Origin: Carposina sasakii
Taxonomy: Eukaryota; Arthropoda; Insecta; Lepidoptera; Carposinidae
NCBI GenBank assembly: GCA_014607495.2
Contig: CP053155.1
Location: 9,548,001 to 9,612,000, forward strand
Direction of reading: 5' to 3'
DNA length: 64,000 nt
The translations under genes were made by a program, and so were the position numbers. Of this stretch, positions 49,109 to 57,471 are shown piece after piece; position 1 is the first letter of the stretch, and every line of letters starts with the position of its first letter. Below the pieces are notes generated by a model that ran no database searches, was not told the DNA's origin, and saw only the letters and a program-made list of their open reading frames with translations.

Positions 49109-49180
49109 GACCCGGTACCTCAGTAGGTTATAGCAAAGCACGGTATGCGAGACGTCGTGAGTTCAAGTCTCACTCGGGTG
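49109..49180 (+). tRNA. tRNA-like sequence (probable pseudo-tRNA)
   Basis: The stretch is 72 nt. The T arm is perfect (GTGAG, loop TTCAAGT, CTCAC), the acceptor stem pairs 6 of 7 (GACCCGG with TCGGGTG) and the D loop has AGTAGGTT. The D stem is poor and no 5-bp anticodon stem with a U33-type loop can be folded, so I cannot name an anticodon. A T-run follows as a Pol III terminator would. Most likely a degenerate tRNA or the head of a SINE. Confidence 0.4.
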
Positions 49181-50668
49181 AATTTTTTTTTTTCATTTCC
49201 TAATAATATTTATATTTTTTTGTGATATTCCACAATTTTTCACATAAGTGTCGAGTATTGACCAAATCATAAAATTAAATTATTCTTATTATTATTCAAA
49301 GTTTCAACTACGATTTCACCAACACTCTGTATGAATACTGCTGTACGGTATCAAAACTCATATTAAACATTACATCAATCGCATATTAGAAATTTATTAA
49401 AAACAATGCATGTATTTAAATATTTATCGTTATCTTTGCAGAAATGCATCTTATTTTCTTATCAATAACCCTTTGTTATCCGGAATGCCTTCAAGTTAAT
49501 ATTTACGATAATTTTATTAACTTCTCTCTTTATAATTCATTTTAAAAGAAAATTAGAGAAAAAATAGCTTTATAGGTTCTATAAATAAGGTAAAATACAC
49601 CCTTAAATGAAGGTTTATTATAGGTAAGTAACGAATGGTTTTCTCTTAACATTTAATTGAATTTAGACTTTGTTATAGTCTAATAAACTATGAAAATAAA
49701 TTTACTAAGGCAACCGATTAAATATTACAAATAATCTAGGCTATCTTGTTCAAACTAAAATATTTAAGTAAACCATTACTTGTATCTTTGTAGTTTATTT
49801 CATTTCTCGGAATTTATTTCTTTGCTATGTCAAAAGAGAATCTTTAATCGTAATTTCTTAAAGTTACTAACTATGTAGATAAAGCATTTTCATTGTATAG
49901 ATTATTATCTGTTAGAAACCATTTGATTTCATTAATAGAAAATTTTTAATTGTATGCCTACTGTTTCCACCCAGTCTACCTACATGTAGTCAATTCAATT
50001 ACGAAGTAGTAGCTTAACAAAAAGTAACGTTTAAAAAAAAGTACACCTATAATCAAAATTCATTATCCACATTGACCTGCAAATCCGACAAAATAACCAC
50101 GATAGGGTACAGTCACGTCGGCAAGTCTCAGCCCATCAACTCCTCCAAACCGTATCGAGTAACCGCCAATTATTCGATCGCTACAATCTTTTTACAATTT
50201 CTTCTCCATCCGACGTTATTATATTTCTATTAAGCCTTTTTTGTAATCAAACTACTAATGATTCGATTCCATTTCCTAGGCGGACGTGCCATCTCAATGT
50301 TAATGACACAAATAATTAGATCCGGATGGTTTGAGGGCGATAACCCCTCTGTGCTCGACTGTAATGGCGAAGTGTCAATTTTACTAAAAATATGGTAATT
50401 TGTGGCAGCCATTTTGTTTTGAAACAATGAGGTGGTAACGACTGAGTTGATTGCTTATATTATGTCTAACGGTTTATTTTACTGTGGGCTAGTTGTAGGG
50501 TCCGAAAATGCGATCAACTGTCATCATCACCTTCCTGCCCTTATCAAATAATTTATTGGGCCCCGGCGCAATATGGTTTCTTTCGAAACTGATACTGCCA
50601 AAGATTTGGCGTTTGTTTTTACGACCGGCTGCCTGCCTGACGCCATCCTACATACGGTAGTAGTGTAA
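49181..50668. other. non-coding DNA with a GC-richer right half
   Basis: 49,181-50,040 is strongly AT-rich with nothing recognisable. 50,060-50,668 is of more balanced composition, lacks repeat features and contains TAATTA-type words; it could be conserved regulatory DNA leading into the hairpin at 50,669. No gene is supported. Confidence 0.45.
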
Positions 50669-50770
50669 AATTGAGCAACTTGGCTCACATCGTACGCCTT
50701 TATTAATGAATAGAGCGAATACTGCGCTCTATTAATCAAGAGCGTACGATGTGATCCACGTCGCTCAATT
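50669..50770. ncRNA. 102-nt imperfect hairpin, candidate pre-miRNA-like structure
   Basis: Two ~47-nt arms pair over nearly their whole length. Outer AATTGAGC/GCTCAATT, central CACATCGTACGC/GCGTACGATGTG and inner AATAGAGCG/CGCTCTATT pair perfectly. They are separated by small internal loops, with a terminal loop of about 7 nt (AATACTG). Length and mismatch pattern suit a microRNA precursor better than a fresh foldback element. No matching second copy exists in the window. The transcribed strand is unknown, and expression cannot be judged from sequence. Confidence 0.45.
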
Positions 50771-51127
50771 ATGTAATTGCATCTATTATTTTCACTCAGC
50801 CATAGCAGTTACATTCTTTGCGATTAGTCCCAATCCTGTATTAAGCTATCAAACTATAAGTAGAACCTGAGATTTTTTTATTTTTCATTAATTAGGCATA
50901 ATTTAATTCAAAAGTTTATGTCTAATTCATTCATTCTTGAGAATATTCTAACTTTCTCTATCAATATCATAAATTCATTTCATTCATTGGAATAAGGCGG
51001 ATAGGAATTGTCACAAAATTAAACAAATATTTTAATGTATGTATTTCTTTTATTAAAAAAGTTAAACTTAGGCTGCTTAAATATAATGTAACTTATAACA
51101 TTGTCTTATAGATATTACTAGCACTAC
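50771..51127. other. left junction region of the Polinton-like element
   Basis: AT-rich, no gene. The element's left boundary should lie here, but I found no sequence matching the inverse of the right flank (63,491-64,000), so no terminal repeat is called. Confidence 0.4.
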
Positions 51128-51613
51128 CTATTTCCAAATATGTTTATTTTCTTGCCACCACATATTTAAACACATAGCATTTTTTAAAGCACAAACTTTA
51201 CTGTGATAAATACAACTATAAATGTTAGATAATGTTGAATAGTCTTTATGAAGAGTTTCTAAATTGGGACATTGTAAATCTTCTAAATTATATATATTTT
51301 CTTTTCCAAGTATTTCTTTTAACCAAATTACTTTTTCATTACCCTTAGTAAAAATCAGTTTATTTTTCAAAAAATCTTGAATTAAATCATTATAATTATG
51401 ATAAGGCACATAGCCTTCATTCCACAATATTCCTCTATTTTTTTCGATCCACCCAACTTGAGTACGTTCCTTTCGTGTTAAGCCATAGTATGGATATGGT
51501 GGTTTTATTAATAGTACGATAATACTTTCGTTAGATAAGATCGCTATTTCCTTTGGTATAAACCTGTTCTCTTCACTCTTAAAGCCTTGAATATCAACAA
51601 TGACATGATTCAT
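51128..51613 (-). CDS. 161-aa Polinton-associated protein of unknown function
   Basis: Last gene of the minus-strand array. Its ATG overlaps the capsid gene stop (ATGA, 51,610-51,613), so the two are translationally adjacent. The N-terminus has VDIQGF and a KEIAIL strand, the middle KGNEKVIWLKE, and the C-terminus a Cys-rich CALKNAMCLNMWW segment. I associate proteins with this VDxQGF...KEIAI...KGxEK...CALxNA pattern with insect Polinton-type elements, but I know no demonstrated function. A nuclease-like fold is a guess from the early Asp/Gln strand. The frame is intact. Function unassigned. Confidence 0.65.
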   Translation of the reverse strand: MNHVIVDIQGFKSEENRFIPKEIAILSNESIIVLLIKPPYPYYGLTRKERTQVGWIEKNRGILWNEGYVPYHNYNDLIQDFLKNKLIFTKGNEKVIWLKEILGKENIYNLEDLQCPNLETLHKDYSTLSNIYSCIYHSKVCALKNAMCLNMWWQENKHIWK

Positions 51614-52814
51614 GATAATTTTCGAACAATATTGCTTAAAGGTTTATACTCGAAAACACGATCATTTATAATAAGACAGTATGCAGTTGTATTATCTGGT
51701 ATGTCCACAGAGCACTCGATTTCTAACCGCACGTCAACTGGTCCTGTTTTTATCGAGTCGTTCTGTCGAGAACAGTCAATTACAAATAGCGGAGCCTTTT
51801 CTTTAAAGTGATACAAATCGAGCAGTGGGTTTACACCAGAGTTGTAATAAGACTGACGAAAATTAGCGTACATTTCATATAATATACTATATGTTCCATC
51901 ATTGAAATTCAAATTAAGCGAATCATATGGAAAGTATTGCGAATTCAAATACAATTTAATATTATTCACATTACAGTGATCAAATTCTGAAGAGCTTCTT
52001 ATTTTATTAGTTTTTCTATCAGTTTGAAGACCGAATATAACATATCTTGGTTTATCTAGCTGAGATGCAGTTTTAATAGACCATGAATGCTTTGTTGTTT
52101 TCGGTAATAATGGATATTCATATAAGTCCCAATTTCTGAAAGCCAGTTGAATTGCCCGGTCTTTTTCCAAATGTTTTAGAAGCGAAAGTCTATCTCGATC
52201 CGAAACTCTTATATGTGGTACACGCCATTGTACTTTTTGAATATCTATTTCTACGGTGGCACTTTTATCTGAAGTAACACTGTTGATAACAGAATTACCC
52301 TATGTAATATTAGCTCATGTCTACAATTCATGATTATTTTGGTATAATCTTCTGCGAATCCCAGTATTTTGTTTAACGGAATAATAACACTAAAATGTTC
52401 ATTTTTTTGCTTGAAGCCTTTCATATTCCACCCCCATACTGCAGCAGCCTTACTTTCTCCCTCATCCATTGATATGTAAGACTTTATGGTTGTGGTTATT
52501 CCAACATTTTTAATACGGTCTATTTCAACACCATTTAATTCATATCTTATGTCTTGAAATAAAAATGCAATGGGGTTGTTAATGAAATCAATGTCTTTTT
52601 TGGTTTGTTTTCCCATCAAGTCTTTTTCTGTAACACTTACTCGACCTTCAATATATATAGAACTAGCTGAGGGTAGCACATACACATCTTGTTGATTGAT
52701 AGGTATTCTGATTTCATCGTTCTCTTTAAAGTTATTATTATAAGGTTTGTAGCTATGGATCTCATAGCTTTCAATAGAATTGTCATGATGGGGTAAATCT
52801 AATATCTGAAGCAT
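51610..52814 (-). pseudogene. double-jelly-roll major capsid protein, split by a frameshift
   Basis: The first half (52,814 down to about 52,300) starts at ATG 52,814, one base after the stop of the 52-aa gene. It shows the N-terminal jelly-roll words of the Polinton capsid family (VYVLPSASSIYIEGR, YELNGVEIDRI, CRHELIL). That frame ends at a TAG at 52,251. The second half, in another frame open from 52,299 to 51,610, continues with QKVQWRVPHI, FRNWDLYEYPL, EFDHCN and VIDCSRQND. The lesion lies at about 52,294-52,310 and is equivalent to loss of one base (or gain of two). Total length near 400 codons is that of the intact family, so nothing else is missing. Sequencing error is possible. Confidence 0.8.
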
Positions 52815-52815
52815 T

Positions 52816-52974
52816 TTATATTTTAAAGCCAAGAGCACGTAGAAAATTTTTATTTTTCTTTGTTATTTTTCTAGATGTATTTAAACGTCTACTTTCTCTC
52901 ATAGCACGATAAGAAATAATCTGTTTCTGTTTCTTAATAGGGTTTTTATTATCATTTTTACTAAAAATAATCAT
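52816..52974 (-). CDS. 52-aa highly basic Polinton peptide
   Basis: A small frame between protease and capsid, from ATG 52,974 to TAA 52,816-52,818, ending one base before the capsid ATG. About a third of residues are Lys or Arg (KKQKQ, RESRRL, SRKITKKNK), and the C-terminus is hydrophobic (NFLRALGFKI). Position and charge suit a DNA-condensing virion core peptide comparable to the small basic core proteins of adenoviruses; that role is inference. The C-terminal pattern looks familiar from other insect Polintons. Tight spacing to the capsid gene supports it being real. Confidence 0.65.
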   Translation of the reverse strand: MIIFSKNDNKNPIKKQKQIISYRAMRESRRLNTSRKITKKNKNFLRALGFKI

Positions 52975-53106
52975 ATTGATGTATCTTTTAAATAGAGGGA
53001 TATATAGGTATGCTTACTAGATGTACACACACTGATTATGAACATACATTAAGAAGATTGTTATTTTATACACTTTATTAGCAATATGTTCATTTATTCA
53101 TTATGA

Positions 53107-53490
53107 TTATCGAAGTAAATACAAATGTCTAATCCAAAACAACTTAAGAAATTTTAAGCACAAATGACCACAGTTATAACTGTTGCTCCCTTGAAAGTTA
53201 TCATAATTATAACTTATATTATTTGGCTTTGTATATTTAATAAATTCTTTAGGTGGTTTCAGATTACCATAGCTATCAAAATATTCTATATAATCATTTA
53301 TTTTTCCATAGGCTACCCAATGAGTACCAGAATTTTTAGAAGAATCTAAATTGATCACTCCACATTCTACTGAAAATGAATTCTTTGGTAGTTCATCTCT
53401 CATAAATACACCACGAAAAAAAGGAATATTTTTTGAGTTTTCGAGTATATCTATATTAGTCAAAGCTCTTCTGGGTAGCCGATAATTTAG
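53107..53490 (-). CDS. adenain-type cysteine protease, probably expressed by -1 frameshift
   Basis: Maturation protease of the capsid. The His-acidic-Gln-Cys layout of the adenovirus protease family is visible: GTHWVAY (His), EYFDSYG (Asp), then NFQGSNSYNCGHLCLKFL with the oxyanion Gln and catalytic Cys. The conserved start region (RRALTNIDIL) lies upstream of the first in-frame ATG, which is internal (VFMRDELP), and the frame is closed by TAA upstream of 53,510, so no AUG start exists. The frame joins the basic core-like gene by a -1 shift at the A AAA AAC heptamer at 53,490-53,496. Non-AUG initiation (TTG 53,461-53,463) is the alternative. The length is usual for the family. Confidence 0.78.
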   Translation of the reverse strand, partial: LNYRLPRRALTNIDILENSKNIPFFRGVFMRDELPKNSFSVECGVINLDSSKNSGTHWVAYGKINDYIEYFDSYGNLKPPKEFIKYTKPNNISYNYDNFQGSNSYNCGHLCLKFLKLFWIRHLYLLR

Positions 53491-53984
53491 TTTTTTTTGT
53501 TCATGACGTAAATCCCCAGACCATCTTTATAAGGTTTTAGTTGTAAACCTCTTCCTAAACTATGTGCTTCTATTTCTTTATTGTGTCTTTTTAATTCCGC
53601 TAATACTTTTCTTGCGGCTCTGTATTCATTAATAGCTTTTGTAATTCCAGCAACACCGCCTGCTATACTCCCTGTAGCAGATAATCCTGCAAATATGGGT
53701 ACTAATGGAAGAAAACCACCAGTTTTAGGTACTGGTATAACTCGTGGCACTTTTATAGGGAAATCGGATGCCAACGACTGGGCTGTATCATGTGCTAATT
53801 CCATCAACATTTTTTTACATTTAGGTTTCATTTTTCGAATATGCTTTTTAGTATGTGTTACAATGCCATTAAATGTCTTTCTGAGAACAGCTACACTCGA
53901 TGATGCTTTAGATTTTTTTTTAGGTTTAACAGACATTTTATTCTTAGTGTCCGTATGTGAGAGAGGAACATGATTATGAGCCAT
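53487..53984 (-). CDS. 165-aa basic virion-core-like protein upstream of protease
   Basis: Starts at ATG 53,984. The N-terminal 60 residues are Lys-rich (KPKKKSK, HTKKHIRKMKPKCKK). A Gly/Ala-rich hydrophobic segment (about 90-115) follows, then an amphipathic helix and the end motif LKPYKDGLGIYVM. IAGG followed by Val (107-111) fits the adenovirus-protease cleavage consensus (M/I/L)xGG-x. A core protein or membrane-active internal virion protein is plausible. The stop TAA (53,487-53,489) directly follows A AAA AAC, so a fraction of ribosomes could continue into the protease. The family recurs in Polinton-type elements next to the protease, to my recollection; function is inferred. Confidence 0.68.
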   Translation of the reverse strand: MAHNHVPLSHTDTKNKMSVKPKKKSKASSSVAVLRKTFNGIVTHTKKHIRKMKPKCKKMLMELAHDTAQSLASDFPIKVPRVIPVPKTGGFLPLVPIFAGLSATGSIAGGVAGITKAINEYRAARKVLAELKRHNKEIEAHSLGRGLQLKPYKDGLGIYVMNKKN

Positions 53985-54127
53985 ATTAAATCACAACTTA
54001 AAATGATCTATGTTAAAAACAGTGTTTATAGTTTAAAGAACAGACCATGAATGACTTAAATAGTTAAATAATTTATTTAAATATTTTTATGAACAAATAT
54101 TATGTATAGGTAGATTTTATGATCTTC

Positions 54128-55060
54128 CTATAGGATATTGTTAACATCAATCCAGCTATTCTCGCTTGTTGGCAAACCCAACCATTTGACAAATACTTTA
54201 TCTTTTTTTCTTTTTAAAACTCTCTCTACAAGATACACATTCGGATGTTTAGTTTTTTTAATTTCTTGTTCATAAAATGCGCCTACAATTGGTTGTTTCT
54301 TACAGTCTTGTAATAAGTAGGTTGTAGGATTCGTATACTGTACTTTGTAGATTTGAAATATTTCTGTGGACCAATTAGGTGTATACCCTTTCTCAAAACA
54401 TCCCTTATATTTACTTATTCTTACAAAATCGCCTATTTTAAATCTGACATTTTGTGTTTTTTTTCTAACTTGTGAGTAACTAGACATGTATCTGTGAAGT
54501 AGCATTTCCTTATTACCATGGTTAATCGAAATAGGTGATTGACCAATAGTTCTATGAAACGATCTGTTATACTCATCTATTATTCTTTCAATTGTACCAT
54601 CTGTCCATTTATAATTTCCTTTTAGGCTAAATTTTTTATATAATTTATTTTTTAATGTTCTTATAACTCGTTCTACAATAGAAGCCTTTTTCGTAGAATA
54701 TGTGGAATAGTGGTTTATATTATATTTTTCTAAAATATTTTTAAATTTATCATTATAAAACTCAGTTCCCATATCAGTTTGTAAATTTTTAGGGACTCGT
54801 CCTTCTTTTAACAAATTATGAAAAGCTTTAGTTACTACTTCTTTATTTTTGTGTTTGAGCTTAATAGCCCAGACAAACTTTGAAAAACCATCTATTATTA
54901 CTAGTACATATCTATACCCGGTATTTAAATTTGATAAAGCCTGCAAATCTATTAAGTCTGCTTGCCAAAGATCATCTATATCTTTCAATATAACACTCCT
55001 TCGAGGAAAATTTTTTCTAACATTTTTATGAATTTCGTTTACTACGTCTGCTTTGCTCAT
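54128..55060 (-). CDS. Polinton integrase with C-terminal chromodomain
   Basis: Retroviral-type DDE integrase that inserts the element. The ATG at 55,060 is preferred, giving 310 aa; an upstream alternative lies in the preceding gene. Catalytic residues: Asp35 in LWQADLID, Asp96 in LQTDMGTEF, Glu130 in KASIVERVIR (33 residues between the last two). A KNFPRRSVI segment typical of Polinton integrases precedes the core. Residues ~272-310 form a chromodomain (YLVERVLKRKKDK, VFVKWLG, ENSWIDV), which may direct insertion to marked chromatin. The frame is complete. Its start overlaps the 3' end of the 93-aa gene by 35 bases. Confidence 0.9.
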   Translation of the reverse strand: MSKADVVNEIHKNVRKNFPRRSVILKDIDDLWQADLIDLQALSNLNTGYRYVLVIIDGFSKFVWAIKLKHKNKEVVTKAFHNLLKEGRVPKNLQTDMGTEFYNDKFKNILEKYNINHYSTYSTKKASIVERVIRTLKNKLYKKFSLKGNYKWTDGTIERIIDEYNRSFHRTIGQSPISINHGNKEMLLHRYMSSYSQVRKKTQNVRFKIGDFVRISKYKGCFEKGYTPNWSTEIFQIYKVQYTNPTTYLLQDCKKQPIVGAFYEQEIKKTKHPNVYLVERVLKRKKDKVFVKWLGLPTSENSWIDVNNIL

Positions 55061-55307
55061 AATGTTTAGATATTTGACTATCGAGATCCTTAATACCAAT
55101 GCTTTTCTCAATTTTATTAATTTGATTTGTCAGAGTCACAATAGCCTTGTTGAGATTTACTATCTGATTTGAACAATGATTTATAACTTCATCCACATAA
55201 TCTTTATTTGCAATACAATGATATTCTCTTACAATTTCTGAGCTCAACGTAGTTTCATTAAGCATACGTCTTATTGAAACATGATAAACACATTTATCGT
55301 CATTCAT
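55026..55307 (-). CDS. 93-aa coiled-coil protein
   Basis: Starts at ATG 55,307. The middle (about residues 35-75) has heptad-like hydrophobic spacing (INHCSNQIVNLNKAIVTLTN, INKIEKSIGI), and the C-terminus is basic (EQSRRSKRN). It overlaps the integrase start. I do not recognise the family; an oligomeric structural role is possible. Confidence 0.5.
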   Translation of the reverse strand: MNDDKCVYHVSIRRMLNETTLSSEIVREYHCIANKDYVDEVINHCSNQIVNLNKAIVTLTNQINKIEKSIGIKDLDSQISKHYEQSRRSKRNS

Positions 55308-55356
55308 GATCTATGTTCTATTAAACACTAAATCATTTTAAAAGGATCAAATGTTT

Positions 55357-56325
55357 TTATTCTTTTATAACACCCGCTTCTTTTAATTCTTCAATAATAG
55401 ATACAATTTCGTTGTCATGATTGGTATTACCTGCATTTTGAGATGCAATTAATAGTTTTAATCTTTCAATTAATTCATTAGGATCATCCCAATATACATA
55501 ATCAGTGTTAGTTTTATATGTTTTAAATTTAGGCAAATAACCACCTGTTTTTTTATTTTCATTAAGACATTTTTCATTCTGACTAAACATTGGCTTTATT
55601 ATAGATCGATATTTTAATCCTTTATCGCCTTTTATTTGTCCATTAGATCGAAAATCTCTTTTGTGTGCATTTGTTTCCTCTAGTATATCTCTGTAAACAC
55701 GTTTATCTTTTTCAGTAATTATTCGAATATTAGGCTTGTTGCGAGTCAAAAGTTCTTTTAAACCAGGGGTTAAATCATAACGCTTATCACCAATTGTCAT
55801 CAACATGTCTTTCTTATTTGGGGATTTACTATTAGTAGATATATGTACTGTGGAGTTACCTATCATCATTTTTTTATTTTTAGTATGTATTCCAAATGGT
55901 ACATTCATATTTTCATATATATCCATGATGTCTTCTTTTTTAAGTGAAATTAAAGTATCGTTCCTTTTTTTAATTGTTTTTTCACCTTCTTCTTTTGATG
56001 GACTTACATTATCATCATTATAATCAAAATATTCTGAGTCATCATTCGTTGAAGACTGTTTTTCCACCAAATCCTTAAAATCTTCATAATCTATTGAAGA
56101 TTTAGAATCCTCTACAGTGTTATTATTCGTTATGTTTAAAGAAATATTTCTCATAAGGTTTACTTGGTCATTCTTTTTTGTAAGTGTGTCTAGGGAATCA
56201 GTAATAGGCTTAAATACTTGTTTTAATTTAATATCAGCAGCATCGTCTTCATTTTTTATCATCCTTATTTTGTTTTTAATATTGTCAACAGATTGTATAA
56301 GTTGTTCCTTAATAGTTGCGTCCAT
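55357..56325 (-). CDS. 322-aa DUF8207-like Polinton protein
   Basis: The N-terminal 130 residues are polar and acidic, probably disordered. Residues ~135-230 contain the pattern GIHTKNKKMMIGNSTVHIS, KRYDLTPGLKELL and YRDILEETNAHKRDF, which I associate with the Polinton-associated family called DUF8207. The C-terminal part has KTGGYLPKF and YVYWDDPNELIERLKLLIAS, usual for this family near the end. Function unknown; presumably virion assembly, because it travels with capsid genes. The frame is intact. Confidence 0.72.
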   Translation of the reverse strand: MDATIKEQLIQSVDNIKNKIRMIKNEDDAADIKLKQVFKPITDSLDTLTKKNDQVNLMRNISLNITNNNTVEDSKSSIDYEDFKDLVEKQSSTNDDSEYFDYNDDNVSPSKEEGEKTIKKRNDTLISLKKEDIMDIYENMNVPFGIHTKNKKMMIGNSTVHISTNSKSPNKKDMLMTIGDKRYDLTPGLKELLTRNKPNIRIITEKDKRVYRDILEETNAHKRDFRSNGQIKGDKGLKYRSIIKPMFSQNEKCLNENKKTGGYLPKFKTYKTNTDYVYWDDPNELIERLKLLIASQNAGNTNHDNEIVSIIEELKEAGVIKE

Positions 56326-56418
56326 TTATATATCCGGGTGTGTATCCGAGCGTTGTTAACAGTAAGATAACACCAAGTGAAGTGGTATCACAAAAATCTG
56401 TTTATAGTTTTATAGCTC

Positions 56419-57102
56419 CTATAAGTGTATAAATATGTCAAAGCCCTGTCGGTATCTTCCTTCATTTAATGCACAATCTTTATTTATTAATAAAAAACTA
56501 AATCGATCTAGCCATATGGTAGAGCAAATATGCTTAAACTTAAGCCACTCAATATCTGTATTTACGTGTTCGTTGTATATGTGTTTTAAATTACAATCAT
56601 CCTGTTTGAAGATTATCATAAGATTAACGTTATCACGTATCAATTGTTTGGGAATTTTTGAATAGGTTTGCGATAAGTAAAAACAATCTATATCTCTATG
56701 TCGCCCCATAGTAAAGTAATTACGAATGTTTGACTGATTTTCGCATATAACATCATCAAAGATCATTACTGAATTTGTCAATGCATCATTAGGATGGATA
56801 ACTTCTTTGTTATCCTTGAATATAAAAAAATTTGCTCCTGGTACTTTAGCCATTACCTGACTTAGGAAATTGTATTTTGGCTGAAAGGCTGTTTTTGAAT
56901 ATAAATATATATGCTTAAATTTTAACCCATTTTTATGCAACAATAAAGTGAGCATAATGTTTGTTTTTCCACAGTTAGATGGACCGCATATAATACATCT
57001 AATAGTATTAGGTAGAAGTATACTATGTTTATTTTTTAGTGACACTTTTCCCAGTTTTATATCGTTAACTTCCAAAGTCTCAAGTTGCTTAATGAACTTC
57101 AT
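56419..57102 (-). CDS. A32/FtsK-like genome-packaging ATPase
   Basis: A 227-aa P-loop ATPase starting at ATG 57,102. Walker A is CGPSNCGKTN (about residues 39-48) and Walker B is SVMIFDDVIC (about 111-120), followed by a sensor-type segment FYLSQTYSKIP. This is the double-jelly-roll virus packaging ATPase that drives DNA into the preformed capsid. The length is normal for Polintons. The gene lies between the polymerase and the DUF8207-like gene, all on one strand. Confidence 0.88.
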   Translation of the reverse strand: MKFIKQLETLEVNDIKLGKVSLKNKHSILLPNTIRCIICGPSNCGKTNIMLTLLLHKNGLKFKHIYLYSKTAFQPKYNFLSQVMAKVPGANFFIFKDNKEVIHPNDALTNSVMIFDDVICENQSNIRNYFTMGRHRDIDCFYLSQTYSKIPKQLIRDNVNLMIIFKQDDCNLKHIYNEHVNTDIEWLKFKHICSTIWLDRFSFLLINKDCALNEGRYRQGFDIFIHL

Positions 57103-57471
57103 GATAAGTTCTGACTGGGTTAAGTTATTCAGGTCTTTATATACAAATGTATATTATAAAGATCTAGCAAAAGGTAGAGTATCCAAACAAAATAATACAA
57201 ATTCATTAAGCATGAGTTTACTGTGTCGTACATTATTACATATTTATCTAATATGAAATTGTATTCATTAAACTATGTACTTTACTGGTTGCTTAATCAT
57301 TATATAGTTTTACCACTTTAAATTCACATTCTAAAATACTAAGGTATATATTATTTAGGTAAAACAGGGTTGATTATTAAAAGAAAACTTGAATATTGTC
57401 ATTATTATAATTAATTTATTATATATACTCGTATATATATAATATACATTGCTTATAATTGCAGATACAGT
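57103..57471 (-). other. spacer between polymerase and ATPase genes
   Basis: 369 bp of AT-rich DNA with no supportable frame on the minus strand. It may hold a promoter for the downstream late-type genes and the polymerase 3' end. Confidence 0.4.

Noticed and set aside
49109..49180. Functional tRNA gene
   Set aside because: The D stem is weak and no anticodon stem-loop with a proper U33 can be formed.
53581..53973. 130-codon plus-strand frame in the Polinton
   Set aside because: Opposite-strand shadow of the basic core-like gene, whose frame, motifs and position fit the element.
55060..55111. Upstream start of the integrase at 55,111
   Set aside because: It would place 17 extra residues within the preceding gene and is not an ATG; ATG 55,060 directly precedes the conserved integrase N-terminus.
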